64,000 nucleotides of DNA from Ruminococcus sp. (lineage in GTDB: Bacteria; Bacillota; Clostridia; Oscillospirales; Ruminococcaceae). Below, piece after piece: positions 41,244-50,969 of the stretch; position 1 is the first letter of the stretch; the number at the start of each line of letters is the position of its first letter. Both the position numbers and the translations under genes were made by a program. The notes beneath the pieces are model-generated. The model did no database searches, was not told the origin of the DNA, and worked only from the letters and a program-made list of their open reading frames with translations. The stretch is taken from the NCBI GenBank assembly GCA_017529875.1, contig JAFXNC010000045.1:1-64000 (forward strand), read 5' to 3'.

Positions 41244-41969
41244 ATGTTTAGACCTGCTGCCGATCTGCACACCCATACCGTGGCCTCGACCCACGCTTAT
41301 TCTACCGTCACCGAGAACTGCCGTGCAGCTCATGAGCTGGGACTTGCCGCAGTCGCCATGACCGATCATGCGCCGGGTATGCCCGACGCGCCCCATGTAT
41401 GGCATTTCGTGAATCTGAAAGTCCTGCCGCGGAAGATCTGCGGAGTATATCTGCTCAAAGGCATCGAGGCCGACATAACCGACTACAAGGGAAACCTCGA
41501 CGTGTCCGATGACCTGCTGTCAACGCTGGAATGGACGGTGGTATCGCTCCATTCCCAGGCGATCGCCCCGGGGAGCATTGAAAATCACACCGCCGCTTAT
41601 CTCGGAGTGTGCGAGAACAAGTGGGTGGACGTGATCGGGCATCCCACCACGACCAAGTACCGGTTCGATATGGAAAAGTGCGTCAAATGCTTTAAGGAGA
41701 GCGGCAAGCTCATCGAGATCAACGAAAGCTCCATAATAAGCGGCAAGAGCAAGCCGGAGACGGTGCTTGAACTCCTGCGGATATGCAAGAGATACGAGGC
41801 ACCCATAGTTGTCAATACCGATGCCCATTACTGCGGGCTCATCGGCAGGACCGACAACGCCTCTGCGCTGCTGGAAGCGGCAGGCTTCCCGGAGAGGCTC
41901 ATATACAACTCCGAATGGGAGCGCATCCGGGAGCATATAATAAAAAAGCACGGAGATATCGGTCTATAA
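41244..41969 (+). CDS. PHP-domain phosphatase, YcdX-like
   Basis: A 241-residue PHP-fold metal phosphoesterase. Metal ligands appear in ADLHTHTVASTHAYS, MTDHAPGM, LKGIEADI, VSLHSQAI, DVIGHPTT and VNTDAHYC, the order of the YcdX/histidinol-phosphatase group with a trinuclear zinc site. The substrate is not known. It sits 16 bases after hprK and 22 before murB, a recurrent clostridial arrangement. GGAGTTTTGAT precedes the ATG. Confidence 0.87.
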   Translation: MFRPAADLHTHTVASTHAYSTVTENCRAAHELGLAAVAMTDHAPGMPDAPHVWHFVNLKVLPRKICGVYLLKGIEADITDYKGNLDVSDDLLSTLEWTVVSLHSQAIAPGSIENHTAAYLGVCENKWVDVIGHPTTTKYRFDMEKCVKCFKESGKLIEINESSIISGKSKPETVLELLRICKRYEAPIVVNTDAHYCGLIGRTDNASALLEAAGFPERLIYNSEWERIREHIIKKHGDIGL

Positions 41970-41991
41970 ATTGTTTGAAGGGTCTGATCCA

Positions 41992-42903
41992 ATGAATATA
42001 ACTGAGCTTTGCGCCTTTGCGGAAACGCTGGGCTGCACGGTGAAAAATAACGAGCCTCTTTCTGAGCATACTACCTTCAGGGTCGGAGGCTGCTGCGATG
42101 TTTTTATTGAGATAAGCTGCGTCCGTGCGCTGGCAGGGCTCGTCAAAGCCTTGAAAGCAGAGGGCATCCGTTTCTTCGTGCTCGGCAACGGCTCGAATGT
42201 CCTGTTCGATGACAGGGGCTATAAGGGCGTGGTGCTCCATGTCGGCAGGATGATGTCCGGGATCGCGCTTGTCGGAGAGGACAGGATCATAGCCGAGGCA
42301 GGCGCAGGGCTCAGCAGACTGTGCGCCTTTGCCTGTCATTATTCGCTGACCGGACTGGAGTTCGCCTACGGCATACCCGGCCTCGTGGGAGGCGCGGTGT
42401 TCATGAATGCCGGAGCCTACGGCGGCGAGATCAAGGACGTGACCGGCAGGGTAGAGGCGGTCACCGCTGAGGGCGGGCTGATAACCGTCCCGCCGGAGGA
42501 GCTGGATATGTCGTACAGACATTCGGTATTCATGGATAAGGGCTGCTGCATCACCGCAGCGGAGTTCAGGCTCACCAAAGGCGACCCCGCTGAGATATGC
42601 GCCAAAATGAAAGACCTCATGGGCAGACGCCGCGAAAAGCAGCCTCTCGAATATCCCAGTGCGGGCTCTACCTTCAAGCGCCCGGAGGGGAAGTACGCCG
42701 GAAAGCTCATCCAGGACAGCGGTCTCAGAGGCTGCACCGTAGGGGGAGCGCAGGTCTCGGAGAAGCACTGCGGATTTGTGATAAACAAGGGAGGTGCATC
42801 CTCTCAGGATATCCTCACGCTGATAAAGCACATACAGGATACCGTGTTGGAGAAGACCGGCACCGAGCTTGAATGTGAAGTAAGATATATACCTTACGAA
42901 TAA
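41992..42903 (+). CDS. murB: UDP-N-acetylenolpyruvoylglucosamine reductase
   Basis: A 303-residue FAD enzyme that reduces UDP-GlcNAc-enolpyruvate to UDP-MurNAc. Marks: LSEHTTFRVGG, FVLGNGSNVLF, EFAYGIPGLVGGAVFMNAGAY, the catalytic Ser in YPSAGSTFKRPEG, and the C-terminal Glu in LECEVRYI. The short form without the extra domain (type II) is usual for Firmicutes. ATG 41992 is chosen; a TTG at 41971 is possible but has a poorer site. It overlaps no neighbour and is 21 bases before rapZ. Confidence 0.94.
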   Translation: MNITELCAFAETLGCTVKNNEPLSEHTTFRVGGCCDVFIEISCVRALAGLVKALKAEGIRFFVLGNGSNVLFDDRGYKGVVLHVGRMMSGIALVGEDRIIAEAGAGLSRLCAFACHYSLTGLEFAYGIPGLVGGAVFMNAGAYGGEIKDVTGRVEAVTAEGGLITVPPEELDMSYRHSVFMDKGCCITAAEFRLTKGDPAEICAKMKDLMGRRREKQPLEYPSAGSTFKRPEGKYAGKLIQDSGLRGCTVGGAQVSEKHCGFVINKGGASSQDILTLIKHIQDTVLEKTGTELECEVRYIPYE

Positions 42904-42924
42904 TACCACAGGGGGTGGATAACT

Positions 42925-43785
42925 ATGCAGTTCATTATAGTTACGGGAGTTTCCGGTTCAGGAAAATCCAGCGCCATCGATGTGCTGGAGGATATGGGTT
43001 ATTATTGCATAGACAATATGCCCCCCGAGCTGATAACCAAGTTCACCGAGATATGCAGCCAGTCCAAGGGCAAGCTTGAAAAGGTGGCTTTCGTGGCGGA
43101 TATCCGCGGAGGGGACTTCTTCTCCAAGCTTACGGATATCATCGAGCAGCTCCGCGCCGAGCAGATCAATATAAAGACGCTGTTCCTCGATTCTTCCGAC
43201 GATGTGATCGTCAGAAGATACAAGGAGACCCGAAGAAAGCACCCCCTTGACGAGGTGAGCTTCGGCAATATCCGCAAGGCTATCGACACCGAGCGGGAGA
43301 TGCTGGTGCCCATAAAGAGCAAGGCGGATTACTACATAGACACTTCGGCGCTGTCCGTCGGGGAGTTCAAGGAGAGAATGTATTCCATCTTCCTCGATCA
43401 GGGCGACGAGTATATGCGCATCGACGTGCGCTCCTTCGGATTCAAGTACGGCTCTCTGAGCGAGGGCGACCTGATCTTCGACGTCAGGTGTCTGCCCAAT
43501 CCTTACTATGTGCCGGAGCTCAAGGAGAAGACCGGCCTCAACAGCGAGGTTTCGGAGTACGTCATGCAGTTTGATGACGCTGTCAAGCTGTTGGAGAAGT
43601 TCAACGACCTGATAGATTTTCTTATCCCCCTCTACAAGAAGGAGGGCAAGGCACAGCTGGTGGTGGCCTTCGGCTGCACCGGCGGCAAGCACAGGAGCGT
43701 GACCTTCGCCGAGGAAGTCGCCAAGCACCTGAAGAACAGCGGCTTCAAGGTCAGGGTCTCCCACAGAGATATAAACAAAAGGTGA
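42925..43785 (+). CDS. rapZ: RNase adapter / nucleotide-binding protein RapZ (YvcJ)
   Basis: A 286-residue P-loop protein: VTGVSGSGKSSAID (loop G8-S15), YYCIDNMPPELI, the Walker B-like VAFVADIRGG, RYKETRRKHPL, and the C-terminal LVVAFGCTGGKHRSV. In E. coli RapZ guides RNase E to GlmZ; in Bacillus YvcJ affects competence and hydrolyses GTP. GGGGGTGG precedes the ATG. In most Firmicutes yvcK lies between rapZ and whiA; here whiA follows after only 4 bases. Confidence 0.95.
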   Translation: MQFIIVTGVSGSGKSSAIDVLEDMGYYCIDNMPPELITKFTEICSQSKGKLEKVAFVADIRGGDFFSKLTDIIEQLRAEQINIKTLFLDSSDDVIVRRYKETRRKHPLDEVSFGNIRKAIDTEREMLVPIKSKADYYIDTSALSVGEFKERMYSIFLDQGDEYMRIDVRSFGFKYGSLSEGDLIFDVRCLPNPYYVPELKEKTGLNSEVSEYVMQFDDAVKLLEKFNDLIDFLIPLYKKEGKAQLVVAFGCTGGKHRSVTFAEEVAKHLKNSGFKVRVSHRDINKR

Positions 43786-43789
43786 TCGG

Positions 43790-44740
43790 ATGTCTGAGCA
43801 GTCTTTTTCCTACAAGCTGAAGGACGAGCTATTAACAAAGATAAACTCCCGCGCCAAGGCGGATGTCTGCCTCATGGGTATGCTGACTTTCTGCAATACT
43901 TTATGCGACAGCGAGATAGTCTTCCTGACCGGACACAGAGGCGCGGCTTTGTTTTTTGCGCTCAACTGCGCCCGGGTATGCCTCGGCAGAGATATAGAAT
44001 CTCTGGAGGACGCAGCGGAGGTAGTGAGCGTGTCAAAGTCGGTCAAGAAGGACGGGACAACTCTTTACAAGATCGAGGTCACAGGCGATGAAGACCGCCT
44101 GACGCTGCTGAGCTATTTTCGCATGGACAACTCCCGCAGGCTCACCCCCGACGATCTTCCCAAGGCCAAATACTACCCTCAGCTCATAGCTGGCATTTTC
44201 CTTTCATGCGGTTCCCTTAACGACCCGGAGAAGAAATACCACCTGGAGTTCGTGATGCCGAACATACAGCTGTGCAACGACTTCGGGCTGCTGCTTCTGG
44301 AGAACTACGGCATACTCGCCAAGCAGACCGAGCGGAAGAATTCTCAGATCGTCTATATCAAGGAGTCCGAGAACATCATCGACCTGCTGACGGTCATGGG
44401 GGCTACCGGCTCGTCGCTGGAGCTCATGAACATCAAGATACTCAAAGACATACGCAACAAGATAAACCGCGCTGTCAACTGCGACAACGCCAACATAGAG
44501 AAGACCCTCAAGGCCGCTGAAAAGCAGGTGGAGGATATCGAGCTGATCGATGCGACTGTCGGCATCGACTCCCTGCCGGAGGCTTTGCAGGAGATCGCAA
44601 GGCTCCGTTACGAGAACCCCGATATCAGCCTCAAAGAGCTGGGCACCATGCTCAAGCCCCCTATTTCCCGGTCGGGGGTCAATCACAGGCTGGTGCGCCT
44701 CTCGGAGACCGCCGACAGGATAAGGAAGGAAAAGCACTGA
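43790..44740 (+). CDS. whiA: Sporulation/division regulator WhiA
   Basis: A 316-residue protein with a LAGLIDADG-homing-endonuclease-like N-terminal fold (FSYKLKDELLTKI, through YYPQLIAGIFLSCGSL) and a C-terminal helix-turn-helix (LRYENPDISLKELGTML, then SRSGVNHRLVRLSETA). In Bacillus WhiA affects chromosome segregation and division; in Streptomyces it is a sporulation regulator. It is 4 bases downstream of rapZ with GGTGATCGG as ribosome site and 13 bases before dnaE. Confidence 0.95.
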   Translation: MSEQSFSYKLKDELLTKINSRAKADVCLMGMLTFCNTLCDSEIVFLTGHRGAALFFALNCARVCLGRDIESLEDAAEVVSVSKSVKKDGTTLYKIEVTGDEDRLTLLSYFRMDNSRRLTPDDLPKAKYYPQLIAGIFLSCGSLNDPEKKYHLEFVMPNIQLCNDFGLLLLENYGILAKQTERKNSQIVYIKESENIIDLLTVMGATGSSLELMNIKILKDIRNKINRAVNCDNANIEKTLKAAEKQVEDIELIDATVGIDSLPEALQEIARLRYENPDISLKELGTMLKPPISRSGVNHRLVRLSETADRIRKEKH

Positions 44741-44753
44741 AAGGAGCATGACC

Positions 44754-47700
44754 GTGGGCAGCTTTGTTCATCTTCACCTACACAGCGAATACTCGCTCCT
44801 TGACGGCGCCTGCCGTATCGGGGAGCTGGTCAGCCGTGTGAAGGAAATGGGCATGACGGCCTGCGCCGTCACCGACCACGGGAATATGTTCGCGGCAGTG
44901 GAGTTTTACAGCGAGTGTACCGAGCAGGGCATAAAGCCTGTCATCGGCTGCGAGGTATATGTGGCGCCGGGGTCGAGGTTCGACAAGTCCGGCAGGGAGG
45001 ACGCCGCCTACTATCACCTGATACTGCTCTGCGAGAATAACACAGGCTACCGGAACCTGATGAAGCTGGTGACCCTGGGCTATTCCGAGGGCTTTTACAG
45101 CCGCCCCAGAGTGGATACGGAGCTGCTCGAAAGGTACCATGAGGGGCTTATCTGCCTTTCGGCCTGCATCGCGGGGGAGCTCCCTCGCAGGCTCATGTCC
45201 GGGGACTATGAGGGCGCAAAGCAGGCCGCTCTGCGCCACCGCAGGATATTCGGCGAGGGGAACTATTTCATCGAGATACAGGATCACGGCATCATGGAGG
45301 AACAGCGCTTGCTGCCTCAGCTGAGAAGGCTCTCGGCGGAGACCGGCATCCCCCTGTGCGCCACCAATGACGTGCACTACATCCGCCGTGCCGACAGCGA
45401 GGCGCAGAAAATACTGGTCTGCATCTCCACCGGCACCACCCTGAGCCAGCCCTCCTCCATGCAGTTTCCCACGGATGAGTTCTACCTCAAATCCCGGCAG
45501 GAAATGGAGCAGCTTTTCGGGAATATCCCGGAGGCTCTCGACATCACCGAGACTATCGCTCAAAGATGTAACGTCACCCTCGATTTCGGCAGGATACATC
45601 TGCCGGAGTTTCAGATAGAGGGCGTTTCCGACAAGAGGGCCTTCCTCTTTGATATGTGCCGGAAAGGCCTCGCCGAGAAATACGGCACCGATAACAGGGC
45701 CGCTGCGGACAGGCTCGATTACGAGCTTTCGGTCATCACCGAAATGGGCTATGTGGACTACTACCTCATAGTTTGGGATTTCATCAACTATGCCAGATCC
45801 CAGGATATCCCGGTGGGCTGCGGACGAGGCTCGGGGGCGGGAAGCCTCGCCGCCTACTGCATCGGCATCACCAACATCGACCCACTCAGATACGGGCTGC
45901 TCTTTGAGCGCTTTCTCAACCCCGAGAGAGTTTCCATGCCCGACTTTGATATAGACTTCTGCATCATAGGCCGCCCGAAGGTCATCAACTATGTGGTGAA
46001 CAAGTACGGCGCCGACAAGGTGGCACAGATCATCTCCTTCGGCACCCTGGGCGCCAGACAGGCCGTCAAGGATGCAGCCCGCGCTATGGGGCTCTCCTAC
46101 GAGGTGGGCAACGCCGTTGCAAGGGCTGTACCAAAGGGCTTTGAGCTCAGACAGGCCCTCACTGCCAACACTGATGCCGCCCGGCTGTATCAAAGCGACC
46201 CCAACGCAAAAGCACTTCTCGACAACGCCATGAAGATCGAGGGCATCCCCCGGAACATCACCACCCACGCTGCCGGAGTAGTAGTCACAAGGGAGCCGGT
46301 GGTGGAGCACGTCCCCCTCTATACCCGGGACGACTTCACGGAGACCCAGTACGAGAAGAACGCCCTTGAAAAGCTGGGGCTTTTGAAGATAGACCTTCTC
46401 GGTCTGCGCAACCTGACTATCATCGACAAGTGCCAGAAGAAAATCAGGGAGAGGCTCCCCGACTTTGATGTTGAAAAAGCCCCCCTCGACGATCAGAGGG
46501 TCTATGCCATGCTGTCGGCAGGGCATACCGAGGGAGTGTTCCAGCTTGAAAAGCCGGGCATGACCGCCAGACTCATGCAGCTTATGCCCAACTGCATCGA
46601 CGACCTGATAGCTATGCTGTCACTTTACCGGCCGGGGCCTATGGATTCCATCCCCACCTATATCCGCAACCGCAGGGACCCCTCTCGGGTAACATACAAG
46701 CACCCGCTGCTCAAAGGCATACTGGAGGGCACCTTCGGATGTATCATATATCAGGAGCAGGTCATGGAGATATTCCGCACCCTTGCGGGTTACAGCTTCG
46801 GACGTGCCGATATCGTAAGGCGGGCTATGGCGAAAAAGAAACACAAGCTTCTCGAAAACGAGCGCAGAGCCTTTGTCTTCGGTGAGGAAGGCCAGTGCTG
46901 CGGCTGTATCGCCAACGGCGTGCCGGAGCAGCTCGCCAATGAGATCTTCGACGAGATGACATCATTTGCGTCTTATGCCTTCAACAAATCCCACGCCGCC
47001 GCCTACGCCAATATCTCCTATCAGACGGCGTATCTCAAATACTATTTCTTCAAGGAATACATGGCGGCGCTCATGTCAGTCACCATGCTGGACGGCACCG
47101 AGAAGCTCAACGCCTACATCAACGAGTGCCGGCATTTCGGCGTGAAGCTGCTGCCGCTGGATATAAACCGCAGCGGGAGAGATTTCATGTCGGAGCCGGA
47201 GGGCATCAGGTTCTCGCTGCTGGCTATCAGGAACCTGGGCGAGGGCTCGGTCAACGCCATACTGCGGGAAAGAGAGCGGGGCGGCAGCTTTGCCGGCCTG
47301 GGCGATTTCTGCAAGCGCCTCCCCGGCAGGGAGATATCGGTCAAGGGCGTTGAAATGCTCATCAAGGCCGGAGCCTTCGACGGCATGGGCAGCAACCGCC
47401 GGGAGATGCTCACCGCCTGCGGACAGCTCATGTCAGCGGCGAGCTTTGAGCAGAGATCCAATGTGGAGGGTCAGCTGGACCTTTTCGGCATGAGCGGCAG
47501 CAGGGTGTCTGCGTCCATACCCAAGCTTGAGGATTTCCCGCCCCAGCGGCTGCTGGAATATGAGCGGGAGGCTGCGGGCATCTATATCACAGGCCACCCT
47601 CTGGACAGCTATGAGAGCATAGCCGAGGCTGCCGGATGCAGAGCCATTGCCGAGTTCTCCGAGACCGAGGGTTACTCCCGTCCCGGCACGGACAAGCGGA

Positions 47701-48206
47701 TAAAATGCATCCTCATGGTGCAATCCGCCAAGACCGTCCGCACCAAGCGGGGCGACACCATGTGCTTTGCCCAGTGTGAGGACAAGACCCAGCCCCTGGA
47801 GCTGGTGGTGTTCCCGAATCTGTATGCGACGTCGGCGGCACAGCTGAGGGAGTATTCCCTGATCTATGTGACCGGCAGGGTCACGGTGCTGGAGGACGAG
47901 CCGGTGAAGATCACCGCCGACATAATCGAGAGCGCGGAGATGTTCGCCGCCTCCTGTATGAGAAGACCCGTATGCGTCCGGGTGGATTCGAGGGACGCAA
48001 AGACCCAGGCGGCGCTCAAAGCCTTTGCCGAGGCTCACCGCAAGGATAACGGCAGCCCCCTGAGCCTGTATTTCCCGGACAGGCGGCTCAAGACCGCGCT
48101 GAAGACCGTCCGCTGCATCAGCCTTGAAAACGGCGCCCTCGCCGGTCTCATAGCCATAGCCGGACACGGAAATGTAAGATTTGAGGAGAGAAAAAATGGA
48201 ACCTAA
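44754..48206 (+). CDS. dnaE: DNA polymerase III subunit alpha, DnaE
   Basis: A 1150-residue replicative polymerase of the DnaE type (in Firmicutes DnaE1 mainly extends primers; PolC does bulk synthesis). The PHP domain opens VHLHLHSEYSLLDGA (H6, H8, H10); the catalytic palm shows GRGSGAGSLAAYCIGIT and MPDFDIDFC; then the thumb, the beta-binding region QLDLFG and an OB fold near 1000-1080. GTG 44754 is preferred over ATG 44748 because AAGGAG ends 1 base from the latter and 7 from the former. Confidence 0.96.
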   Translation: MGSFVHLHLHSEYSLLDGACRIGELVSRVKEMGMTACAVTDHGNMFAAVEFYSECTEQGIKPVIGCEVYVAPGSRFDKSGREDAAYYHLILLCENNTGYRNLMKLVTLGYSEGFYSRPRVDTELLERYHEGLICLSACIAGELPRRLMSGDYEGAKQAALRHRRIFGEGNYFIEIQDHGIMEEQRLLPQLRRLSAETGIPLCATNDVHYIRRADSEAQKILVCISTGTTLSQPSSMQFPTDEFYLKSRQEMEQLFGNIPEALDITETIAQRCNVTLDFGRIHLPEFQIEGVSDKRAFLFDMCRKGLAEKYGTDNRAAADRLDYELSVITEMGYVDYYLIVWDFINYARSQDIPVGCGRGSGAGSLAAYCIGITNIDPLRYGLLFERFLNPERVSMPDFDIDFCIIGRPKVINYVVNKYGADKVAQIISFGTLGARQAVKDAARAMGLSYEVGNAVARAVPKGFELRQALTANTDAARLYQSDPNAKALLDNAMKIEGIPRNITTHAAGVVVTREPVVEHVPLYTRDDFTETQYEKNALEKLGLLKIDLLGLRNLTIIDKCQKKIRERLPDFDVEKAPLDDQRVYAMLSAGHTEGVFQLEKPGMTARLMQLMPNCIDDLIAMLSLYRPGPMDSIPTYIRNRRDPSRVTYKHPLLKGILEGTFGCIIYQEQVMEIFRTLAGYSFGRADIVRRAMAKKKHKLLENERRAFVFGEEGQCCGCIANGVPEQLANEIFDEMTSFASYAFNKSHAAAYANISYQTAYLKYYFFKEYMAALMSVTMLDGTEKLNAYINECRHFGVKLLPLDINRSGRDFMSEPEGIRFSLLAIRNLGEGSVNAILRERERGGSFAGLGDFCKRLPGREISVKGVEMLIKAGAFDGMGSNRREMLTACGQLMSAASFEQRSNVEGQLDLFGMSGSRVSASIPKLEDFPPQRLLEYEREAAGIYITGHPLDSYESIAEAAGCRAIAEFSETEGYSRPGTDKRIKCILMVQSAKTVRTKRGDTMCFAQCEDKTQPLELVVFPNLYATSAAQLREYSLIYVTGRVTVLEDEPVKITADIIESAEMFAASCMRRPVCVRVDSRDAKTQAALKAFAEAHRKDNGSPLSLYFPDRRLKTALKTVRCISLENGALAGLIAIAGHGNVRFEERKNGT

Positions 48207-48369
48207 GAATTATATCGTGGTGCGTCTCGACGGAGACTATGCCTGTCTTAAAGACCTTGTATCAGGCGAGGATCTGTTCATCGCCCGGGCACTTATCCCG
48301 GAGGAAAGCGACGAGGGCACCTTCCTGCATTATGAAAACCTTTGCTATACAGTCGTCGGACAAAACTGA
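48196..48369 (+). CDS. Small protein, DUF3006-like
   Basis: A 57-residue protein, MEPKNYIVVRLDGDYACLKD at the start, with the alternating hydrophobic pattern and LIPEESDEGTFLHY end of DUF3006-type small beta proteins. That match is by eye and weak. It overlaps the dnaE end by 11 bases, has a clear GAGGAGAG site, and ends 29 bases before the M16 pair, so it is a real member of the operon with unknown role. Confidence 0.65.
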   Translation: MEPKNYIVVRLDGDYACLKDLVSGEDLFIARALIPEESDEGTFLHYENLCYTVVGQN

Positions 48370-48398
48370 CGCTGATCATATATGAACGGAGCTGAAAT

Positions 48399-49685
48399 AT
48401 GTCGGTAGATATAAAACGCCGTGAATACGGCAGCGGCATCTCCCTGACCGAGATCTGTGACCCGAAGTTCAAGTCCTTTACGGTCTGCATCAGGATGGTC
48501 ATGCCCATGATCCCGGAGAAAGCGCCGCTTTATTCCCTTGCGGCAGATATAATTGCCACATCAACGAGAAAATACCCCCAGAAGGAAGAACTGTCAAGAG
48601 CCCTGGCGGAGCTTTACGACGCATCGGTAGGTTCCACCGAGAGCCGTCTCGGAGACAAGCAGATAGTGATGCTCACCCTCAACTGCATCTGCGACGGCTA
48701 CACCATAGGCGGCGAGAAGGTCTCGCAGAAGGCTGTACGGCTGCTGCTGGACTGCCTGTTCGACCCATGGCTGGAAAACGGTGCGCTGTCGGAGAAGTAC
48801 TTTAACCTCTGCCGCGCCGATATGATCGACGAGATCGACGCTGTCGTGAACTACAAGAACCGCTACGCCGCAGTCCTTGCCAACAAGCGGATCTTCGAGA
48901 ACGAAATGAGCGCCATATCCCTCTGCGACTACCGGGAGCCTCTGCTCAGTGCCGATCCCGCCTCAGTCACCGAGGCCTATTATGAGCTGCTGAAAAACGC
49001 ATACTTCGACGTGTATATCTCCGGCGGAGAATGCGACGGGCAGACCGTTGAGATGCTGCTCTCCGAGCTGGACAAGCCCGGCCGCACGCCATACGAGGTG
49101 GGCTCCTACCTGTCGCCCTCGGCCATAAAGCCGGAGGTCTGCCGCGCCGAAGACCGCGCCCGGATGAACCAGAGCCTGCTCATCATGGCCTACAAGACCG
49201 ACAGCTACAACGAGTACGCCTCAAAGCTGTTCTGTGCGCTGCTGGGCTCTACGCCGACCTCTAAGCTGTTCTCGAACGTCCGGGAGAAGATGTCCCTTTG
49301 CTACTATTGCAGCTCCACGGTCATCGACATGAAGAACACTATCGTGGTGAGCTCCGGTCTCGACGAGCAGAATCTCAGCATAGCTGAGAAAGCCATAGCC
49401 GAGCAGCTGGAGGCGATACAGAAGGGCGACTTCACCGACGAAGAACTGGAAAACACCAAGACCTATCTTGCAGAGGCGTATCTGTCGAACTACGATTCAA
49501 AGTATCAGCTGATGATCTGGTATAACTACCAGTTCGCCCACGGCACCAACGATACCCCCGAGGAAAAGGGCAGGAAGATCAGAGCCCTCACCCGGGAGGA
49601 TATCATCCGGGAGGCTCAGGGGTACAGGCTGGATACCGTGTTCTGCTTAAAACCCGAGGACGGAGGTGACAGCGATGAAATGTGA
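48399..49685 (+). CDS. M16-family peptidase-like protein without active site (YmfF type)
   Basis: A 428-residue member of the M16 insulinase family. It has the two-domain layout and the RVMPMIPEKAPLYSLAADI, LFSNVREKMSLCYYCSS segments, but no HxxEH zinc motif, so it is the non-catalytic half of a pair. Bacillus ymfF-ymfH is the model arrangement. Function is uncertain: such pairs process peptides, and some mature RiPPs or secreted peptides. It overlaps the partner gene by 11 bases. Confidence 0.87.
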   Translation: MSVDIKRREYGSGISLTEICDPKFKSFTVCIRMVMPMIPEKAPLYSLAADIIATSTRKYPQKEELSRALAELYDASVGSTESRLGDKQIVMLTLNCICDGYTIGGEKVSQKAVRLLLDCLFDPWLENGALSEKYFNLCRADMIDEIDAVVNYKNRYAAVLANKRIFENEMSAISLCDYREPLLSADPASVTEAYYELLKNAYFDVYISGGECDGQTVEMLLSELDKPGRTPYEVGSYLSPSAIKPEVCRAEDRARMNQSLLIMAYKTDSYNEYASKLFCALLGSTPTSKLFSNVREKMSLCYYCSSTVIDMKNTIVVSSGLDEQNLSIAEKAIAEQLEAIQKGDFTDEELENTKTYLAEAYLSNYDSKYQLMIWYNYQFAHGTNDTPEEKGRKIRALTREDIIREAQGYRLDTVFCLKPEDGGDSDEM

Positions 49686-50952
49686 GTTTGAGACCGTCCG
49701 CTCCGGTATCACCGGCGACGAGTACCGGATATACCATCACCCCTCGGGGCTGGATGTGCTGATAATGCCCATGGAGGGCTTCACCACCACAGAGGCGCTG
49801 TTCGCCGTCAAGTACGGCTCGGTGAACAACTGCTTCAAGACCCTTGACACCGGGGACTTCATCAGCGTGCCGGACGGCATCGCCCACTATCTGGAGCACA
49901 AGCTCTTTGAGGGCGAGGAATGCGGCGCCTTCGAGCAGTTTGCCGGAACAGGCGCCTCCGCCAATGCCTTCACCTCCTTCGATGTGACGGCCTACACATT
50001 CAGCGCATCCTCCGATTACAGGGAGCCCCTTGCCATACTGCTGGACTTTGTTCAGAACCCCTATTTCACCGAGGAAAACGTGGAGAAGGAGCGGGGCATC
50101 ATCGCCCAGGAGATCAAGATGACCAACGACTCTCCCACCAGAGCGCTGTTCTTCGAGATGCTGACCTCCATGTATCACCGAAATCCGGTGAGAATAGATA
50201 TCGCGGGCACAGTTGAGTCAATCGGTGAGATCACCTCGGAGCTGCTCTACAAGTGCTACAACACCTTCTATAACCTCCACAACATGGTGCTGTCTATCGC
50301 CGGCAACGTTGACGAGGAGACCGTCCTGCGCATCTGCGACGAGCATCTCAAGCCCGTGGAAAACCGGATGCTGGAATGTCGTTTCCCGGAGGAACCCGCC
50401 GGGGTGGTAAAGCACAGATCAGAGATCACGAGACAGGTGGGAGTGCCGCTGTTCTCCTTCGGCTTCAAGTGTCCGCCCCTTACGGGCAGGGAACTGCTCA
50501 GGACTTCTATCGCGGCTGACCTGATGCTGAAAGTGCTTTTCGGCAGTATGTCCGACTGGTACAAGAACGCCTTCGAGAGCGGGCTTATCAATTCTTCCTT
50601 CGGCTGTGAGGTGTTCTCGTCGGATCAGGGCTACCTGATGCTGATACTCACCGGAGAGGCCAAGGACCCCGAGGCGGTCTACGACAGCATATGCCAAAAG
50701 ATCAGATCCCTCGACTTCGCACAGTTCGACACCGAGCTGCTGAGCTCCCTGATCAAGGCGGCCTACGGCTCCGAGATCATGAGATCGAATGTGGTCTCCG
50801 AGTGCGCTGAATCTATGTGTTTCAGCTATTTGCAGGGGGTCAGCTGCTTCGACACACTTGATATCATGTCCGGGCTGACCGCCGAGGAGGTCTTTGCCGC
50901 TTCCTCAATGCTTGACATTGAACGATCATCCTTCTGCGTAGTCAGAAGCTGA
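49675..50952 (+). CDS. M16-family zinc peptidase (YmfH type)
   Basis: A 425-residue M16 peptidase with the inverted zinc motif HYLEH (in DGIAHYLEHKLFEG) and the third ligand region EENVEKERGIIAQEIKM. It should be the catalytic partner of the preceding protein; together they would form a hollow two-subunit peptidase. ATG 49675 follows GGAGGTGA. There is no signal peptide, so the pair is cytoplasmic. No precursor peptide or export gene is seen next to it; lgt follows 18 bases later. Confidence 0.9.
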   Translation: MKCEFETVRSGITGDEYRIYHHPSGLDVLIMPMEGFTTTEALFAVKYGSVNNCFKTLDTGDFISVPDGIAHYLEHKLFEGEECGAFEQFAGTGASANAFTSFDVTAYTFSASSDYREPLAILLDFVQNPYFTEENVEKERGIIAQEIKMTNDSPTRALFFEMLTSMYHRNPVRIDIAGTVESIGEITSELLYKCYNTFYNLHNMVLSIAGNVDEETVLRICDEHLKPVENRMLECRFPEEPAGVVKHRSEITRQVGVPLFSFGFKCPPLTGRELLRTSIAADLMLKVLFGSMSDWYKNAFESGLINSSFGCEVFSSDQGYLMLILTGEAKDPEAVYDSICQKIRSLDFAQFDTELLSSLIKAAYGSEIMRSNVVSECAESMCFSYLQGVSCFDTLDIMSGLTAEEVFAASSMLDIERSSFCVVRS

Positions 50953-50969
50953 GAGAGGACAAAAATACT

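Noticed and set aside
44778-46526. 582-codon minus-strand frame opposite dnaE
   Set aside because: Antisense shadow of a strongly conserved polymerase; His/Val/Gly-rich composition without motifs.
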